Below are positions 18,512-26,590 of a stretch of DNA of 34,100 nt, in pieces (the first letter of the stretch is position 1; each line of letters begins with the position of its first letter). Source of the DNA: Alphaproteobacteria bacterium (GTDB taxonomy: Bacteria; Pseudomonadota; Alphaproteobacteria; Sphingomonadales; Sphingomonadaceae); assembly GCA_018823905.1 (NCBI GenBank), contig JAHJHL010000156.1, positions 1 through 34,100 of the forward strand. The letters are read 5' to 3'. The translations under genes and the position numbers were made by a program. The notes beneath the pieces are model-generated. The model was given only the letters and a program-made list of their open reading frames with translations, did not search any database and was not told where the DNA came from.

Positions 18512-18931
18512 CTAGCGACGCTGGCGGTCTTGATCGTCCGCCATGATCAGCAGCAACAGGATGATCAGAGCGGCGCTATATTCCATACCGCCGGTGCCAT
18601 GCTCGCCGACGAACCAGCCGAAATGCCGGTGGATCAGGACAATGCCGCCGACGGCGATGGCGAGCAGGGCCGCCGCGGCGGGGCGGACGAAGCGGCCGAT
18701 GATCAGCAGGACTCCGGCGACCAACTCGGTCACGGTGATCGCCCAAACCAGCGTTTCACCGGCAGGGAATCCTTGCGCTTCCAAAAATTGACCGAACTGT
18801 GGGATCGTCCCGTTGGCAATGCGAACCGCGGCGTGCGCCATGAACAGGCCCGCGGTGACGACGCGAGCAACCAAGAGTGTCGGCCGGGTCAGGCCGCCGG
18901 ATCGGTGAGATCGGAGAAAGGTCATTCGCAT
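18512..18931 (-). CDS. DoxX-family small membrane protein
   Basis: 139 residues from ATG at 18931 (MRMTFLRSHR); the longer open frame upstream to 19069 overlaps the next gene and looks non-coding. Four hydrophobic segments with the DoxX signature: ARVVTAGLFMAHAAVRI near residue 22, a conserved FLEAQGFPAGE loop, VTELVAGVLLIIGRFVRPAA, and a last pair ending in LIILLLLIM. DoxX proteins are inner-membrane proteins linked in some bacteria to redox stress or to quinone metabolism, but the role here is unknown. It is transcribed leftward behind a small membrane protein gene 79 bp upstream and probably ends at the hairpin at 18308-18335. No strong ribosome site decides between ATG 18946, 18931 and 18925. 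Confidence 0.75.
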   Translation of the reverse strand: MRMTFLRSHRSGGLTRPTLLVARVVTAGLFMAHAAVRIANGTIPQFGQFLEAQGFPAGETLVWAITVTELVAGVLLIIGRFVRPAAAALLAIAVGGIVLIHRHFGWFVGEHGTGGMEYSAALIILLLLIMADDQDRQRR

Positions 18932-19010
18932 GTCGCTGAACACCATGCCCGCGGCGCTCGGGCAATATGCGCGACGCACCGGTGCATCGTCGGTGCTACA
19001 GCAACACCCA

Positions 19011-19439
19011 TCACCAGCCGTTCCAGCAGGTGGCGAGGATCGACACCCAAGCATAGGCAATCGCCACACTCGAACCCAACCCCAGCGCCGCCGCCAGTCG
19101 CTGCGTCGCGCTGCCGTCGAATGCGAAGGCGTTCACCCCAAAGGCGCGAAACACATAGGCGAGGGGATTGAGCCAACCGCCCAGGACCATCGCCCACACA
19201 GCCGACGGCGCGGGATCGACGGCAAAAACCACGACCAGACCCCCGGCCAGCCCCTGCATTAGCCCGAGCATCAGCCAGTCGAGATGCGCGGCGCCGAACT
19301 GTTTGAAATTCATCCTCTTGAGCAGGTGGCGCCCCCAAGGCTGCATCGGCACCAGCATCAGGAAGCCGAGAAAGGTAGAAAACAGCATCGAGGCAGCGCC
19401 CGAAAAGAGCAGGAGTTTGGCGGCGTCGGTCATGTCCAT
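19011..19439 (-). CDS. Small four-helix membrane protein, possibly related to styrene-oxide isomerases
   Basis: 142 residues with four hydrophobic segments: LLLFSGAASMLFSTFLGFL, WLMLGLMQGLAGGLVVVF, VWAMVLGGWLNPLAYVF and LAAALGLGSSVAIAYAWVSI. The arrangement (GGWLNPLAYVFRAFGVNAFAF followed by a Gly/Ala-rich last helix, and a conserved HLDW before helix 2) recalls small membrane isomerases of the styrene-oxide isomerase type. I cannot confirm this and the catalytic residues are not certain. It starts with ATG at 19439, 9 bp after the stop of the LprI-like gene, so the two are probably cotranscribed, with the DoxX gene next. Nothing else for styrene breakdown is nearby, so a different or housekeeping role is as likely. 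Confidence 0.65.
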   Translation of the reverse strand: MDMTDAAKLLLFSGAASMLFSTFLGFLMLVPMQPWGRHLLKRMNFKQFGAAHLDWLMLGLMQGLAGGLVVVFAVDPAPSAVWAMVLGGWLNPLAYVFRAFGVNAFAFDGSATQRLAAALGLGSSVAIAYAWVSILATCWNGW

Positions 19440-19448
19440 TGGTTTGGG

Positions 19449-19901
19449 TTATCTTCCATAAGGGATGGGCCGCGGATATTCGCGCAGCCACTGTGTGCGG
19501 TCGGACACGACGCGCGATCGGCAGCTGGCCTCGACCAGCTGGCCGCCAGACCCGCCCGCCATTCCCGACCGGGCGACCTCATCGGCGCAAATGTCCCAGC
19601 GGGTTTTCAGCCACGTCCGCTGAAGATCGCGCAGTCGCGATCGCGCCGCGTTGCTCGGCAACCGGCGCAGCGCATCGCGATATGCAGTATTCAATGCCCG
19701 ATCGAGCCACCGATATTCGCCCGCCATGCAGCTCTGCATCGCTGCGGTGACGCCGGCGCTGTCACGAACGCATTGGCGAAATTCTGGCGAGCGATCGGCG
19801 GCTGGCGGTTCGGCAGCGGACAACTCGCTGTTGCTCGCTATCAGGAGTGCCATGGCGGTGACTACCGGACGGCGTATCGCGCCATATCTGTGCCGTAGCA
19901 T
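19449..19901 (-). CDS. Secreted LprI-family (lysozyme-inhibitor-like) protein
   Basis: 150 residues from ATG at 19901 with a basic N-terminus and hydrophobic core (VVTAMALLIASNSELSAAEP), a likely Sec signal peptide. The mature part matches the LprI/DUF1311 pattern: a Cys near the start, then AAMQSCMAGEYRWLDRALN, AYRDALRRLP, LRDLQRTWLKTRWDIC, GGSGGQLVEASC and a closing RTQWLREY, with four cysteines that could form two disulfides. Members are periplasmic; one mycobacterial member inhibits lysozyme, but most are uncharacterised. The open frame extends a further 71 codons upstream (to 20114) but that part overlaps the divergent gene and lacks protein character. GGAGAAAG lies upstream of 19901 with a long spacer. 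It leads the leftward trio. Confidence 0.8.
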   Translation of the reverse strand: MLRHRYGAIRRPVVTAMALLIASNSELSAAEPPAADRSPEFRQCVRDSAGVTAAMQSCMAGEYRWLDRALNTAYRDALRRLPSNAARSRLRDLQRTWLKTRWDICADEVARSGMAGGSGGQLVEASCRSRVVSDRTQWLREYPRPIPYGR

Positions 19902-20053
19902 TGCCACGCGGTCTTTCTCCCGTCTGAAAAGGTCGGGCGGCCCCGTCGTCTTTGGCGGGGATAGGACGTGTCGTGGCCCGACGGCAGGGCGGGCGGCGTA
20001 CCAGTGCATCGACGGACGTTGTCTTTGATCGACCGAAGGCGCTTGTCGGCGGG

Positions 20054-20719
20054 ATGGTGATTTCGAACAGGACGGCCGGGAAGCTGGCGTGCGCGGCGCT
20101 GGGGTGGTGGGCATGCCTTATCGGCGCGTCGGCGACAGACGGCGCGCAAGCCAGTGCGCCGGTCGTTGCCGTCGCACGCGAGGATGTTGAGCCGAGCATC
20201 GCGCAATGGATCGCTGCGGGATCGAGTCCCGAGGGAATGCGCGCGCTGCTCGATTCAGGACGCGACCCACTGATGCCCGACCGCGACGGCGATACTGCGA
20301 TGCACACCGCCGCGATGGTGAGCGATCCGGCCTATCTGCAACTGCTTCTGGCGCGCGGGCTGAGCCCTGACGCGCGGAATCGCCGCAGCAATCGCACCCC
20401 GATCATGTCGGCGATGCTGGCGGAGCGCGATCGGCAGTTCGCCATGCTGCTGGCAGCGGGCGCGGACGTCGCCTTGCCCGATGCGACGGGCAACACGCCG
20501 CTGCATGTCGCGGCGCAGATTAACGAGCCGCGCTATGTGCTCGCGCTCCTTGAAGCTGGCGCTCCAGCCACCGCGCGCAACGCGCAGGGCCAGACGTTCC
20601 AGCGTTACCTGTTCATGACCCCCGACCGCCTGCTGAACGCCGAGACATTGCGGTCGCGGCGGGCAGTGGCCGCATGGCTGCAGCGACGCGGCATCGTATT
20701 GGAGAGAGAAACGCCATGA
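20054..20719 (+). CDS. Secreted ankyrin-repeat protein
   Basis: 221 residues from ATG at 20054 (MVISNRTAGKL), chosen because it places a signal peptide (LACAALGWWACLIGASA) at the N-terminus; the frame is open further left but without such a signal. Three to four ankyrin repeats cover about residues 60-190: DRDGDTAMHTAAMVSDPAYLQ, LLLARGLSPDARNRRSNRTP, MLLAAGADVALPDATGNTP and LHVAAQINEPRYVLALLEAG. This is a periplasmic protein-protein interaction scaffold by inference. Its TGA overlaps the ATG of the next gene (ATGA at 20716-20719), so both are probably made together. It is divergent from the LprI-like gene across about 150 bp. Confidence 0.82.
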   Translation: MVISNRTAGKLACAALGWWACLIGASATDGAQASAPVVAVAREDVEPSIAQWIAAGSSPEGMRALLDSGRDPLMPDRDGDTAMHTAAMVSDPAYLQLLLARGLSPDARNRRSNRTPIMSAMLAERDRQFAMLLAAGADVALPDATGNTPLHVAAQINEPRYVLALLEAGAPATARNAQGQTFQRYLFMTPDRLLNAETLRSRRAVAAWLQRRGIVLERETP

Positions 20720-21807
20720 TCGGGAAGCCATGCCTGTCGTATTTCGCCATGCTCGGTCTGCTGATTGCCGCCTCGGCGCAAGCGACGCTGCCGCCACCGC
20801 CGCCGCCCGAATATGGCGCTCACGGCCCGCTCACCGTCTGCGAAGGCGATCTGTCGATCGCGGCGCGACCGAACGAAGCAGTGCATCTCGTCGGCCCGAT
20901 CTTCAGGATCATCAGCGACGATCATCTGATTGCGGCAACGCCGATGGTTCTGCCGACCTCTGCGTTCATGCTGTTCGATGGGCCGGTCAAACATGGCGTC
21001 TTTACGACCGGCAGCGCGCCGACCAATCTGGTGATCGCATTTCGCTATTCGGGCGAGCTGCAGCCCGATGCCGCACCCTACGCAATATTTGCGCGCGATG
21101 GTTTTGGCAAAGACGATGTGCGTTATGCCCTCGAAACGCGGTCCGGCGCGTCGCCGTCGGATGGCATGGTGTCGATGCTGATCGTTGCGTCGCCGTCGTT
21201 CGACGGCACCGCCGCCGACAAGGCGATATTGGCGCGGTTTCAGCTGAATAACGCCGACGAGTCTGATTGTGTCCGACCTGCCGACCTGATCGCGGGAAAG
21301 GCGGACTATGGGGCGGCGGGTTTTGAGCGGTCTTTCGACAATCCCTACTACGCCGGGCTTTATCCGGCGCGCCCGGACGATGGGCCAGGCTATCACTGCC
21401 TGGGCGGGATCGGTTTTGCGGTTGAAGCAGGGGAGCAACTACGCCGACCCTGGAAATCGCAGCGCACCGGACAATCCTATCTGATGCGCGACGGTGTGGC
21501 GGTGACCTTGTCGGGACCAGCCGAGCCGATGCGGCGCACCGATCCCGACGACCCGAATGAGCATCCGGCCGGACTGTTGCACAAGAGCGCGGTCACCTTT
21601 TATCCCAGCAGCGGTGTCGGGCCGCCTTATGCGCCGCCGGGGGTTCGCGAAGACGGCAGCTGGCTGATGGAGCTCGGCAAGGAACGACACAGCCGAATGG
21701 AGATCCGCTTTCCGGCGGGCGACAATGCGCTCCTTGGATTTTCGTTGATCGAACGGCTGGAATTCGTGGCGAACGACGACCCGCGATGTGGGGCGTCACG
21801 ACGCTAA
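20716..21807 (+). CDS. Secreted protein of unknown function, coupled to the ankyrin gene
   Basis: 363 residues from ATG at 20716; GGAGAGAG lies just upstream inside the ankyrin gene and start and stop overlap by ATGA. The N-terminus is a signal peptide (YFAMLGLLIAASAQA) followed by a run of six prolines, LPPPPPPEYG. The rest is soluble, with several short beta-rich stretches (FRIISDDHLIAATP, NLVIAFRYSGEL, MVSMLIVASPSF) and three cysteines (TVCEGD, SDCVRPAD, YHCLGG) plus DDPRCGAS at the end. I do not recognise the family and assign no function. Translational coupling suggests that it works with the ankyrin protein, perhaps as a periplasmic partner pair. Confidence 0.8.
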   Translation: MIGKPCLSYFAMLGLLIAASAQATLPPPPPPEYGAHGPLTVCEGDLSIAARPNEAVHLVGPIFRIISDDHLIAATPMVLPTSAFMLFDGPVKHGVFTTGSAPTNLVIAFRYSGELQPDAAPYAIFARDGFGKDDVRYALETRSGASPSDGMVSMLIVASPSFDGTAADKAILARFQLNNADESDCVRPADLIAGKADYGAAGFERSFDNPYYAGLYPARPDDGPGYHCLGGIGFAVEAGEQLRRPWKSQRTGQSYLMRDGVAVTLSGPAEPMRRTDPDDPNEHPAGLLHKSAVTFYPSSGVGPPYAPPGVREDGSWLMELGKERHSRMEIRFPAGDNALLGFSLIERLEFVANDDPRCGASRR

Positions 21808-21877
21808 CCGGCCGGGGTGCGGCACGTCATGTACCGGTTCACGCGGTTGTTTGGGTTCGGGGTTGCGCTCGGCTAGG

Positions 21878-21902
21878 CTGTGGAAGTCGATATATTCCAC
21901 AG
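21878..21902. repeat. Perfect 8-bp inverted repeat with 9-bp spacer
   Basis: CTGTGGAA-GTCGATATA-TTCCACAG lies in the 240-bp gap between the unknown secreted gene and the leftward LuxR-type gene. No T-run follows on either strand, so an operator or RNA hairpin is more likely than a terminator. Confidence 0.6.
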
Positions 21903-22047
21903 GATTGCGTCGATGCAGGGGCTGAAATTTTATTATCCTGCGCTCGGCCGGGCGCCGGGCTCGGTCGATCATGGTCGATGCGCAAAGCCATATGACGGAT
22001 GCCGTGGACGCGCCGACGGTCGCCGCCGCGTGTCGATCGGGCTGCGG

Positions 22048-22491
22048 CTATGCGGCCAGGGTGATGGGGTAGATCGGCGTGGCGCGGTTGGGCGTCAGCG
22101 AGCGCCGCATGGTCCGGCGGCAGGGATAGCCCAGAATGCGCAGGATGTTCGAAACATGATTGCGCACCGTGAAATGCGACAGCCCGAGCTTGCGACCGAT
22201 TTCCTTGTTCGACAGGCCGCGGAGCAGATAGCCCATGATTTCCCGCTGCCGAACGGTCAGCGGCGACGGCCGCTCATTGGGAATGGCTACCGCGTCGGTT
22301 GCATCGCGATCGACGTAGAGCTGCGACAGGTTGATGATTTCAGAATCGGGGAGGGCTGACTTTATCCTCGAAATGACGTCCTCGTCGCGATACCGCGATA
22401 TGGTGACCAGCATGATTGTCCGGTCTTCGGGGGCGAGGACATCCATCGCCGCATGCGGCGATGGATAAAATGATGCGTCAATATGTTTCAT
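22048..22491 (-). CDS. LuxR-type DNA-binding regulator without receiver domain
   Basis: Up to 147 residues. The C-terminal part (about 76-122) is a clear LuxR/NarL helix-turn-helix: PLTVRQREIMGYL, GLSNKEIGRKL, FTVRNHVSNILRILG. The first 75 residues are too short for a receiver domain and lack the phospho-Asp context; MLVTISRYRDEDVISRIKSALPD could be a vestigial one. The start is unclear: ATG at 22491, 22446 and 22413 are all in frame and none has a good ribosome site. A perfect palindrome at 22441-22466 overlaps the first two options, so a start at 22413 is plausible if that palindrome is an operator. It is divergent from the LytS-like kinase gene. The HTH resembles that of the regulator at 17551-18231. 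Confidence 0.75.
   Translation of the reverse strand: MKHIDASFYPSPHAAMDVLAPEDRTIMLVTISRYRDEDVISRIKSALPDSEIINLSQLYVDRDATDAVAIPNERPSPLTVRQREIMGYLLRGLSNKEIGRKLGLSHFTVRNHVSNILRILGYPCRRTMRRSLTPNRATPIYPITLAA
22441..22466. promoter_or_regulatory. Perfect 26-bp palindrome between the luxR-type and lytS-like genes
   Basis: The sequence ATCCATCGCCGCA at 22441-22453 is followed immediately by its exact reverse complement TGCGGCGATGGAT at 22454-22466. It lies at the divergence point of two regulatory genes, 133 bp before the chosen kinase start. A dimeric regulator site is the simplest reading. Because it lies in open frames on both strands, both read the peptide PSPHAAMD. Confidence 0.6.
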
Positions 22492-22598
22492 GGCGCGACG
22501 ATGCTATCGCACTGCCAACGAAGGATGAGGGGGAAACCGGCGATTGGCTTTCAGGGGACAATGAACGGGTGGGGTTTTCTACCAATGGCTTGTCGGCG

Positions 22599-23747
22599 AT
22601 GACCAGCGTTGACGGACAAAAGGCGGAATCCGCCATGGCGCCGCAGGCTGATGCGCGTCCGCAAGCGCCGCTGCCGCTGGCGGCTGTGCAGGAACGCCGG
22701 GCGATTACCGCGACGACGGTCAAGCTGGCGGCGCTGTTCTGGCTGTGTGTGCTTGTTTCGGACAGCCTGCTGTGGGGCATCGTCGGTACCGACCCGATCG
22801 CGTCGGCATTCGGCAAGGTGATATTGAACAGTTTCGGCGCGGCGCTGACGCTGGTCGTCACCGCGCTGCTGTTCCGGCTGCGTGCGGCGTCGATCTTTAC
22901 CAAGGTCGTGGTGGCCTTCACCTTCTCGATCCTGGCCGCGGCGATCTACAGCGTCTTTGACATCTTCATCTATCTGTTGATGGTGCGGCCAGTCACCTGG
23001 GTGTTCGACAATGTCCAGTTCGGGCACACGATGATTTCCAGCACCGCGATGTTTTTCGGCTGGTCGTGTCTTTATATCGCGATGATTTATAGCTTCGACG
23101 TCCGCGACCGCGAGCGCAGTCTGGCGCTCGCCCGCGAGGAGGCGCTGGCGGCGCAGATGCGCGCGCTGCGCTATCAGATCAATCCGCACTTCCTGTTCAA
23201 TACGCTGAATTCGGCGATGGGACTGGTCGAGGAGGGGGCGACCGCGCGGGCGCAGCGGATGATGTTGTCGCTGTCGACTTTCCTCCGCCAGACGCTCGAG
23301 CTTGACCCGATGATGGATGTGACGCTGGCCGCCGAGCTCGAATTGCAGAAGGACTATCTGGAAATCGAGCGCGAGCGTTTTGCCGACCGGATGCGGTTCA
23401 CCATCGACGTCGAGGAGACCGCGCTGATGGTCATGGTTCCCAACCTCATCTTGCAGCCACTGGTTGAAAACGCCGTCAGGCACGGCGTCGAACCCAGCAC
23501 CGGCGAAGTTGGTATCCGGATCACGGCTTGGCGCGAGGGCGGCGATCTGCGAATTCGTGTCGAAAATGATCTTTGCTCGTTCGATGATAACGCAAGTCGC
23601 GCCAGCAGCCGGATCGGCTTGCGTAATGTGACCGACCGGCTAGCGACCCGTTTCGGGTCGGCAAGCTCGTTCGAGACGAAACTGACTCCCGCATTGTTCC
23701 GCGCCGATATCCGGCTACCTTGGGTAAGATGCTGTCCGGTTTCGTAA
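22599..23747 (+). CDS. LytS/YehU-like membrane sensor histidine kinase
   Basis: 382 residues from ATG at 22599 (MTSVDGQKAES); the frame is open back to 22416, but that would overlap the divergent regulator. Four hydrophobic segments lie within about the first 180 residues (LAALFWLCVLVSDSLLWGIV; ILNSFGAALTLVVTALLF; VVAFTFSILAAAIYSVFDIFIY; TAMFFGWSCLYIAMIYSF). A coiled stretch then leads into the His_kinase domain with its phospho-acceptor in INPHFLFNTLNS, a FLRQTLE motif, the ATP-lid N-box LILQPLVENAVRHGVEP, and IGLRNVTDRL. This is the kinase type that pairs with LytTR regulators, and such a gene overlaps its 3' end. The signal is unknown. Confidence 0.88.
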   Translation: MTSVDGQKAESAMAPQADARPQAPLPLAAVQERRAITATTVKLAALFWLCVLVSDSLLWGIVGTDPIASAFGKVILNSFGAALTLVVTALLFRLRAASIFTKVVVAFTFSILAAAIYSVFDIFIYLLMVRPVTWVFDNVQFGHTMISSTAMFFGWSCLYIAMIYSFDVRDRERSLALAREEALAAQMRALRYQINPHFLFNTLNSAMGLVEEGATARAQRMMLSLSTFLRQTLELDPMMDVTLAAELELQKDYLEIERERFADRMRFTIDVEETALMVMVPNLILQPLVENAVRHGVEPSTGEVGIRITAWREGGDLRIRVENDLCSFDDNASRASSRIGLRNVTDRLATRFGSASSFETKLTPALFRADIRLPWVRCCPVS

Positions 23748-24511
23748 TATTGGTGGTCGACGACGAGCCGCTGGCGCGTCGCCGCGTGGTGCGGTTGGCG
23801 CAGCAATTGCCGTGGGTTGGCGACGTGAAACAGGCGGGCAATGTGGCGCAAGCAAACGCGTGCCTCGCCGCAACGCCCTGCCACATCATCCTGCTCGACA
23901 TCCGGATGCCGGGGGGCAGCGGGTTCGACCTGCTCCGACATCTTCCCGACCCCGCGCCTGCCGTCATATTTGTGACCGCGTTCAATGATCAGGCGTTGCG
24001 GGCCTTTGATGCCAATGCGGTCGACTATATTACCAAACCGATCGAAATCGGACGGTTCCAGAAAGCGATGGAGCGCGCACGTGCGGTCGTTGAGCAGTCA
24101 GGCAGCGCCGACCGGATCCGCGAACTCGAAGAAGTAGTGGCCAATTTAAGGGCAAGCGGCGACGGCGCGCGGCCGCATATGGCCGAGCTTTGGGTGCGGG
24201 CGGGCGGCGAATATATCCGGATCAAGCCCGAGCATATCGGGCACGTCAGCGCTGAGCGCGACTATGTCCGCCTTCACGCCGACGGCCAAAGCTATTTATA
24301 CAATGAAAATCTGGCGACGCTCGAACGGCTGTTGCCGCCGCAACAGTTTCTACGGATCCATCGCAGCACGATGGTACGGATCGATGCGGTCGAACGCGTG
24401 AAGAGCGGGCAGTTCCATTCGCTGGTCGCGGTGCTGAACGATGGCACGGAGCTTCGCGTGGGCCGTACCTACACCGCCGCCATTCGCGCCCGACTGGCCC
24501 GCCGCGATTAA
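23729..24511 (+). CDS. LytTR-family response regulator
   Basis: 260 residues from ATG at 23729 (MLSGFVILVVDDEP), which overlaps the kinase gene by 19 bp; a TTG three codons earlier is the other option. Receiver domain about 4-120: acidic pair DD, phospho-acceptor Asp57 in IILLDIRMPGGSG, Thr in FVTAFND, Lys in DYITKP. After a helical linker (RIRELEEVVANLRAS) comes a LytTR DNA-binding domain (about 155-255): GEYIRIKPEHIGHVSAERDY, FLRIHRSTMVRIDAVERV and LNDGTELRVGRTY. With the preceding LytS-like kinase it forms a complete two-component system encoded by overlapping genes. Targets of LytTR regulators are often surface or secretion genes. Confidence 0.92.
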   Translation: MLSGFVILVVDDEPLARRRVVRLAQQLPWVGDVKQAGNVAQANACLAATPCHIILLDIRMPGGSGFDLLRHLPDPAPAVIFVTAFNDQALRAFDANAVDYITKPIEIGRFQKAMERARAVVEQSGSADRIRELEEVVANLRASGDGARPHMAELWVRAGGEYIRIKPEHIGHVSAERDYVRLHADGQSYLYNENLATLERLLPPQQFLRIHRSTMVRIDAVERVKSGQFHSLVAVLNDGTELRVGRTYTAAIRARLARRD

Positions 24512-24628
24512 CCGGTCCAGCGACGGCCACCCTTCAAGTTTTTCTTTCCCAGCGGGCGGGTCGGCGCGGCTTGTCTCGTTCTGCGTCTCATGCAAGGGAC
24601 GCGCGCACGGATGGCGGGAGAGCAGGCG

Positions 24629-25852
24629 ATGCAGTTCGACGTGGTGATTGTGGGCGCAGGCCATGGCGGCGCACAGGTCGCGATCATGCTCCGCACGCAA
24701 AAATTCACCGGCAGCATCGCGATCATCGGCGCCGAGCCCGAGCTTCCCTATGAGCGCCCGCCGCTGTCGAAGGAATATTTCGCCGGCGAGAAAGAGTTCG
24801 AACGTATCCAACTGCGTCCTGCCAAATATTGGGACGAACGCGAGGTGACGATGCTGCTCGGCACGCGGGTCGTATCGGTTGATCCGGCCGCGCACAATGT
24901 CACCACCGATGGCGGCGAAACGATCGGTTATGGCAAGCTCGTCTGGGCGACTGGTGGTTCCCCGCGGATGCTACCGATCCCCGGCGGTGACCTGCCCGGT
25001 GTTCAGGGGGTGCGCACGCGCGCCGATGCCGATGCGATGAAGGCGGCGTCGGAGACCGCGGGCCAGATTGTCGTCATTGGCGGCGGCTACATCGGACTTG
25101 AGGCGGCAGCGGTGCTGCGCAAGGCGGGCAAGAAGGTCGTGCTGCTCGAAGCGCTCGATCGCGTGCTGGCACGCGTTGCGGGAACTGAGCTCTCGCACTT
25201 CTACGAACGTGAACATCGCGAACATGGCGTCGATCTACGGCTGGGCGTGGCAGTCGAGGCGATCGAAGGCGCGGCCCACGTCACCGGGGTGCGCCTCGCC
25301 GACGGCGAAGTCATCGCCGCTGACCTCGTGATCGTCGGCATCGGCATCGTTCCGGCAGTCGAGCCGTTGATCGCGGCGGGCGCGGATGGCGGCAACGGCG
25401 TGCTCGTCGACCGGCTCTGCAAGACCAGCCTGCCCGACATCTACGCAATCGGCGACTGCGCCGCGCATGAGAATGACTTTGCCGAAGGCGTCGTGATCCG
25501 GCTGGAATCGGTCCAGAACGCCAACGACCAGGCGAATGTCGTCGCCAAGGGCATCGTCGGCGACGAAGCGCCCTATCATGCAATCCCGTGGTTCTGGTCG
25601 AACCAATATGACCTCAAGCTCCAGACCGCGGGCCTCTCGACCGGTCACGACCGCGCGGTGGTCCGCGGCGACCCGGCGACGCGCAGCTTTTCGGTGGTCT
25701 ATCTGAAGGCGGGCAAGGTGATCGCGATCGACTGCGTCAACGCGACCAAGGATTATGTGCAGGGCCGAATGATCGTCACCGCCGGGCTGACTGCCACCGC
25801 CGAACAACTCGCCGACACCGAAACGCCGCTGAAAGCGTTGCTTCCGGCCTGA
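24629..25852 (+). CDS. FAD/NAD-dependent ferredoxin-reductase-type oxidoreductase
   Basis: 407 residues from ATG at 24629, with GGGAG 8 nt upstream; ATG at 24590 and 24611 are in frame but poorer. N-terminal FAD Rossmann motif [15 protein letters not shown], then [11 protein letters not shown], a second dinucleotide (NADH) fold [28 protein letters not shown], and the FAD-binding [15 protein letters not shown]-terminal reductase domain ([21 protein letters not shown]) follows. This is the layout of BphA4/rubredoxin-reductase-like enzymes that pass electrons from NADH to a ferredoxin of a P450 or dioxygenase. No ferredoxin or oxygenase gene lies beside it here, so its partner is elsewhere. It is convergent with the DUF4126 gene, 2 bp apart. 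Confidence 0.9.
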   Translation: MQFDVVIVGAGHGGAQVAIMLRTQKFTGSIAIIGAEPELPYERPPLSKEYFAGEKEFERIQLRPAKYWDEREVTMLLGTRVVSVDPAAHNVTTDGGETIGYGKLVWATGGSPRMLPIPGGDLPGVQGVRTRADADAMKAASETAGQIVVIGGGYIGLEAAAVLRKAGKKVVLLEALDRVLARVAGTELSHFYEREHREHGVDLRLGVAVEAIEGAAHVTGVRLADGEVIAADLVIVGIGIVPAVEPLIAAGADGGNGVLVDRLCKTSLPDIYAIGDCAAHENDFAEGVVIRLESVQNANDQANVVAKGIVGDEAPYHAIPWFWSNQYDLKLQTAGLSTGHDRAVVRGDPATRSFSVVYLKAGKVIAIDCVNATKDYVQGRMIVTAGLTATAEQLADTETPLKALLPA

Positions 25853-25854
25853 TC

Positions 25855-26505
25855 CTAAACAGGCGGGCGCGCATCGGCGGCTGGCGGTTCGTCGCCCAGC
25901 GCCCGTTTCAGCCCTGCCTTGATGTTGCGGAGCAGGCGGCGCAGTGCGATGATCACCGCAACCGCCGCAACCGCCAGCCCGATGGCGATGATGATTGCCA
26001 GCGGCGGAAAGGCGATGGCGAGCGCTAGCAGACTGCCGGTCGCCACATCTTCGCCCGTCGATACCACAACATTGCTCACTGGCTCGGGGCTGGCGTTGAC
26101 GACGGCGCGCGTCGTTGCCTTTGCCCCATGGCTCAGCAACGCGCCGCCACCGCCGAGCAGGAAAGCGATCACCTGCCAGGTCGGATCGGAGGCATCGACC
26201 AGCGCGAGCGCGAGCAGCGCGCCGCCGAGCGGGCGGATGACGCTGTGGATCATGTCCCAGACCGAATCGACCCAGGCGATCTTGTCGGCCAGGAACTCGG
26301 CGATCGTACCCAAGGCGGCGACGCCCAGCACCCAGGGGTTGGCCAGTACCTGCAGCGCGGCGAGATGTTCGGGGAGCGGCAGCCAGCCAAAATGCATCGC
26401 GGTGCCCGTGGCCAGGATGGTGAGGTACAGCCGCCATCCGGCGAGTAGGCTGAGGCTGCCTGCAACCCCAAGAATTTCAACGATTCCCAATGTCCTGCTC
26501 TCCAT
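25855..26505 (-). CDS. DUF4126 membrane protein
   Basis: 216 residues from ATG at 26505 (MESRTLGIVEILG); the open frame further upstream to 26730 overlaps the Nudix gene and is not protein-like. Several hydrophobic helices with many glycines: GVAGSLSLLAGWRLYLTILATG, LANPWVLGVAALGTIAEFLADK, IRPLGGALLALALVD, VIAFLLGGGGALLSHGAKATTR, and a long one SLLALAIAFPPLAIIIAIGLAVAAVAVIIALRR (read in two parts). The helix-loop pattern ADKIAWVDSVWDMIHSVIRP and ATTRAVVNASPEP fits the DUF4126 family of unknown function. The end is a basic, soluble tail. It is divergent from the Nudix gene across 85 bp. Confidence 0.85.
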   Translation of the reverse strand: MESRTLGIVEILGVAGSLSLLAGWRLYLTILATGTAMHFGWLPLPEHLAALQVLANPWVLGVAALGTIAEFLADKIAWVDSVWDMIHSVIRPLGGALLALALVDASDPTWQVIAFLLGGGGALLSHGAKATTRAVVNASPEPVSNVVVSTGEDVATGSLLALAIAFPPLAIIIAIGLAVAAVAVIIALRRLLRNIKAGLKRALGDEPPAADARPPV

Positions 26506-26590
26506 TTTGTCCGCGCCATACTTGCACCCACGCCCGCCGCCCCGCAATGCCAAGATGACAAGCCAGCAGCGCCCGGTTATCGCAGGGGCC

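Noticed and set aside
22416-22598. N-terminal extension of the LytS-like kinase
   Set aside because: It would overlap the divergent LuxR-type gene and pass through the palindrome; the residues are not kinase-like and ATG 22599 gives a normal protein.
25919-26590. Long N-terminal extension of the Nudix frame
   Set aside because: It is antisense to the DUF4126 gene and Ser/Pro/Arg-rich; the Nudix homology begins after 26591.
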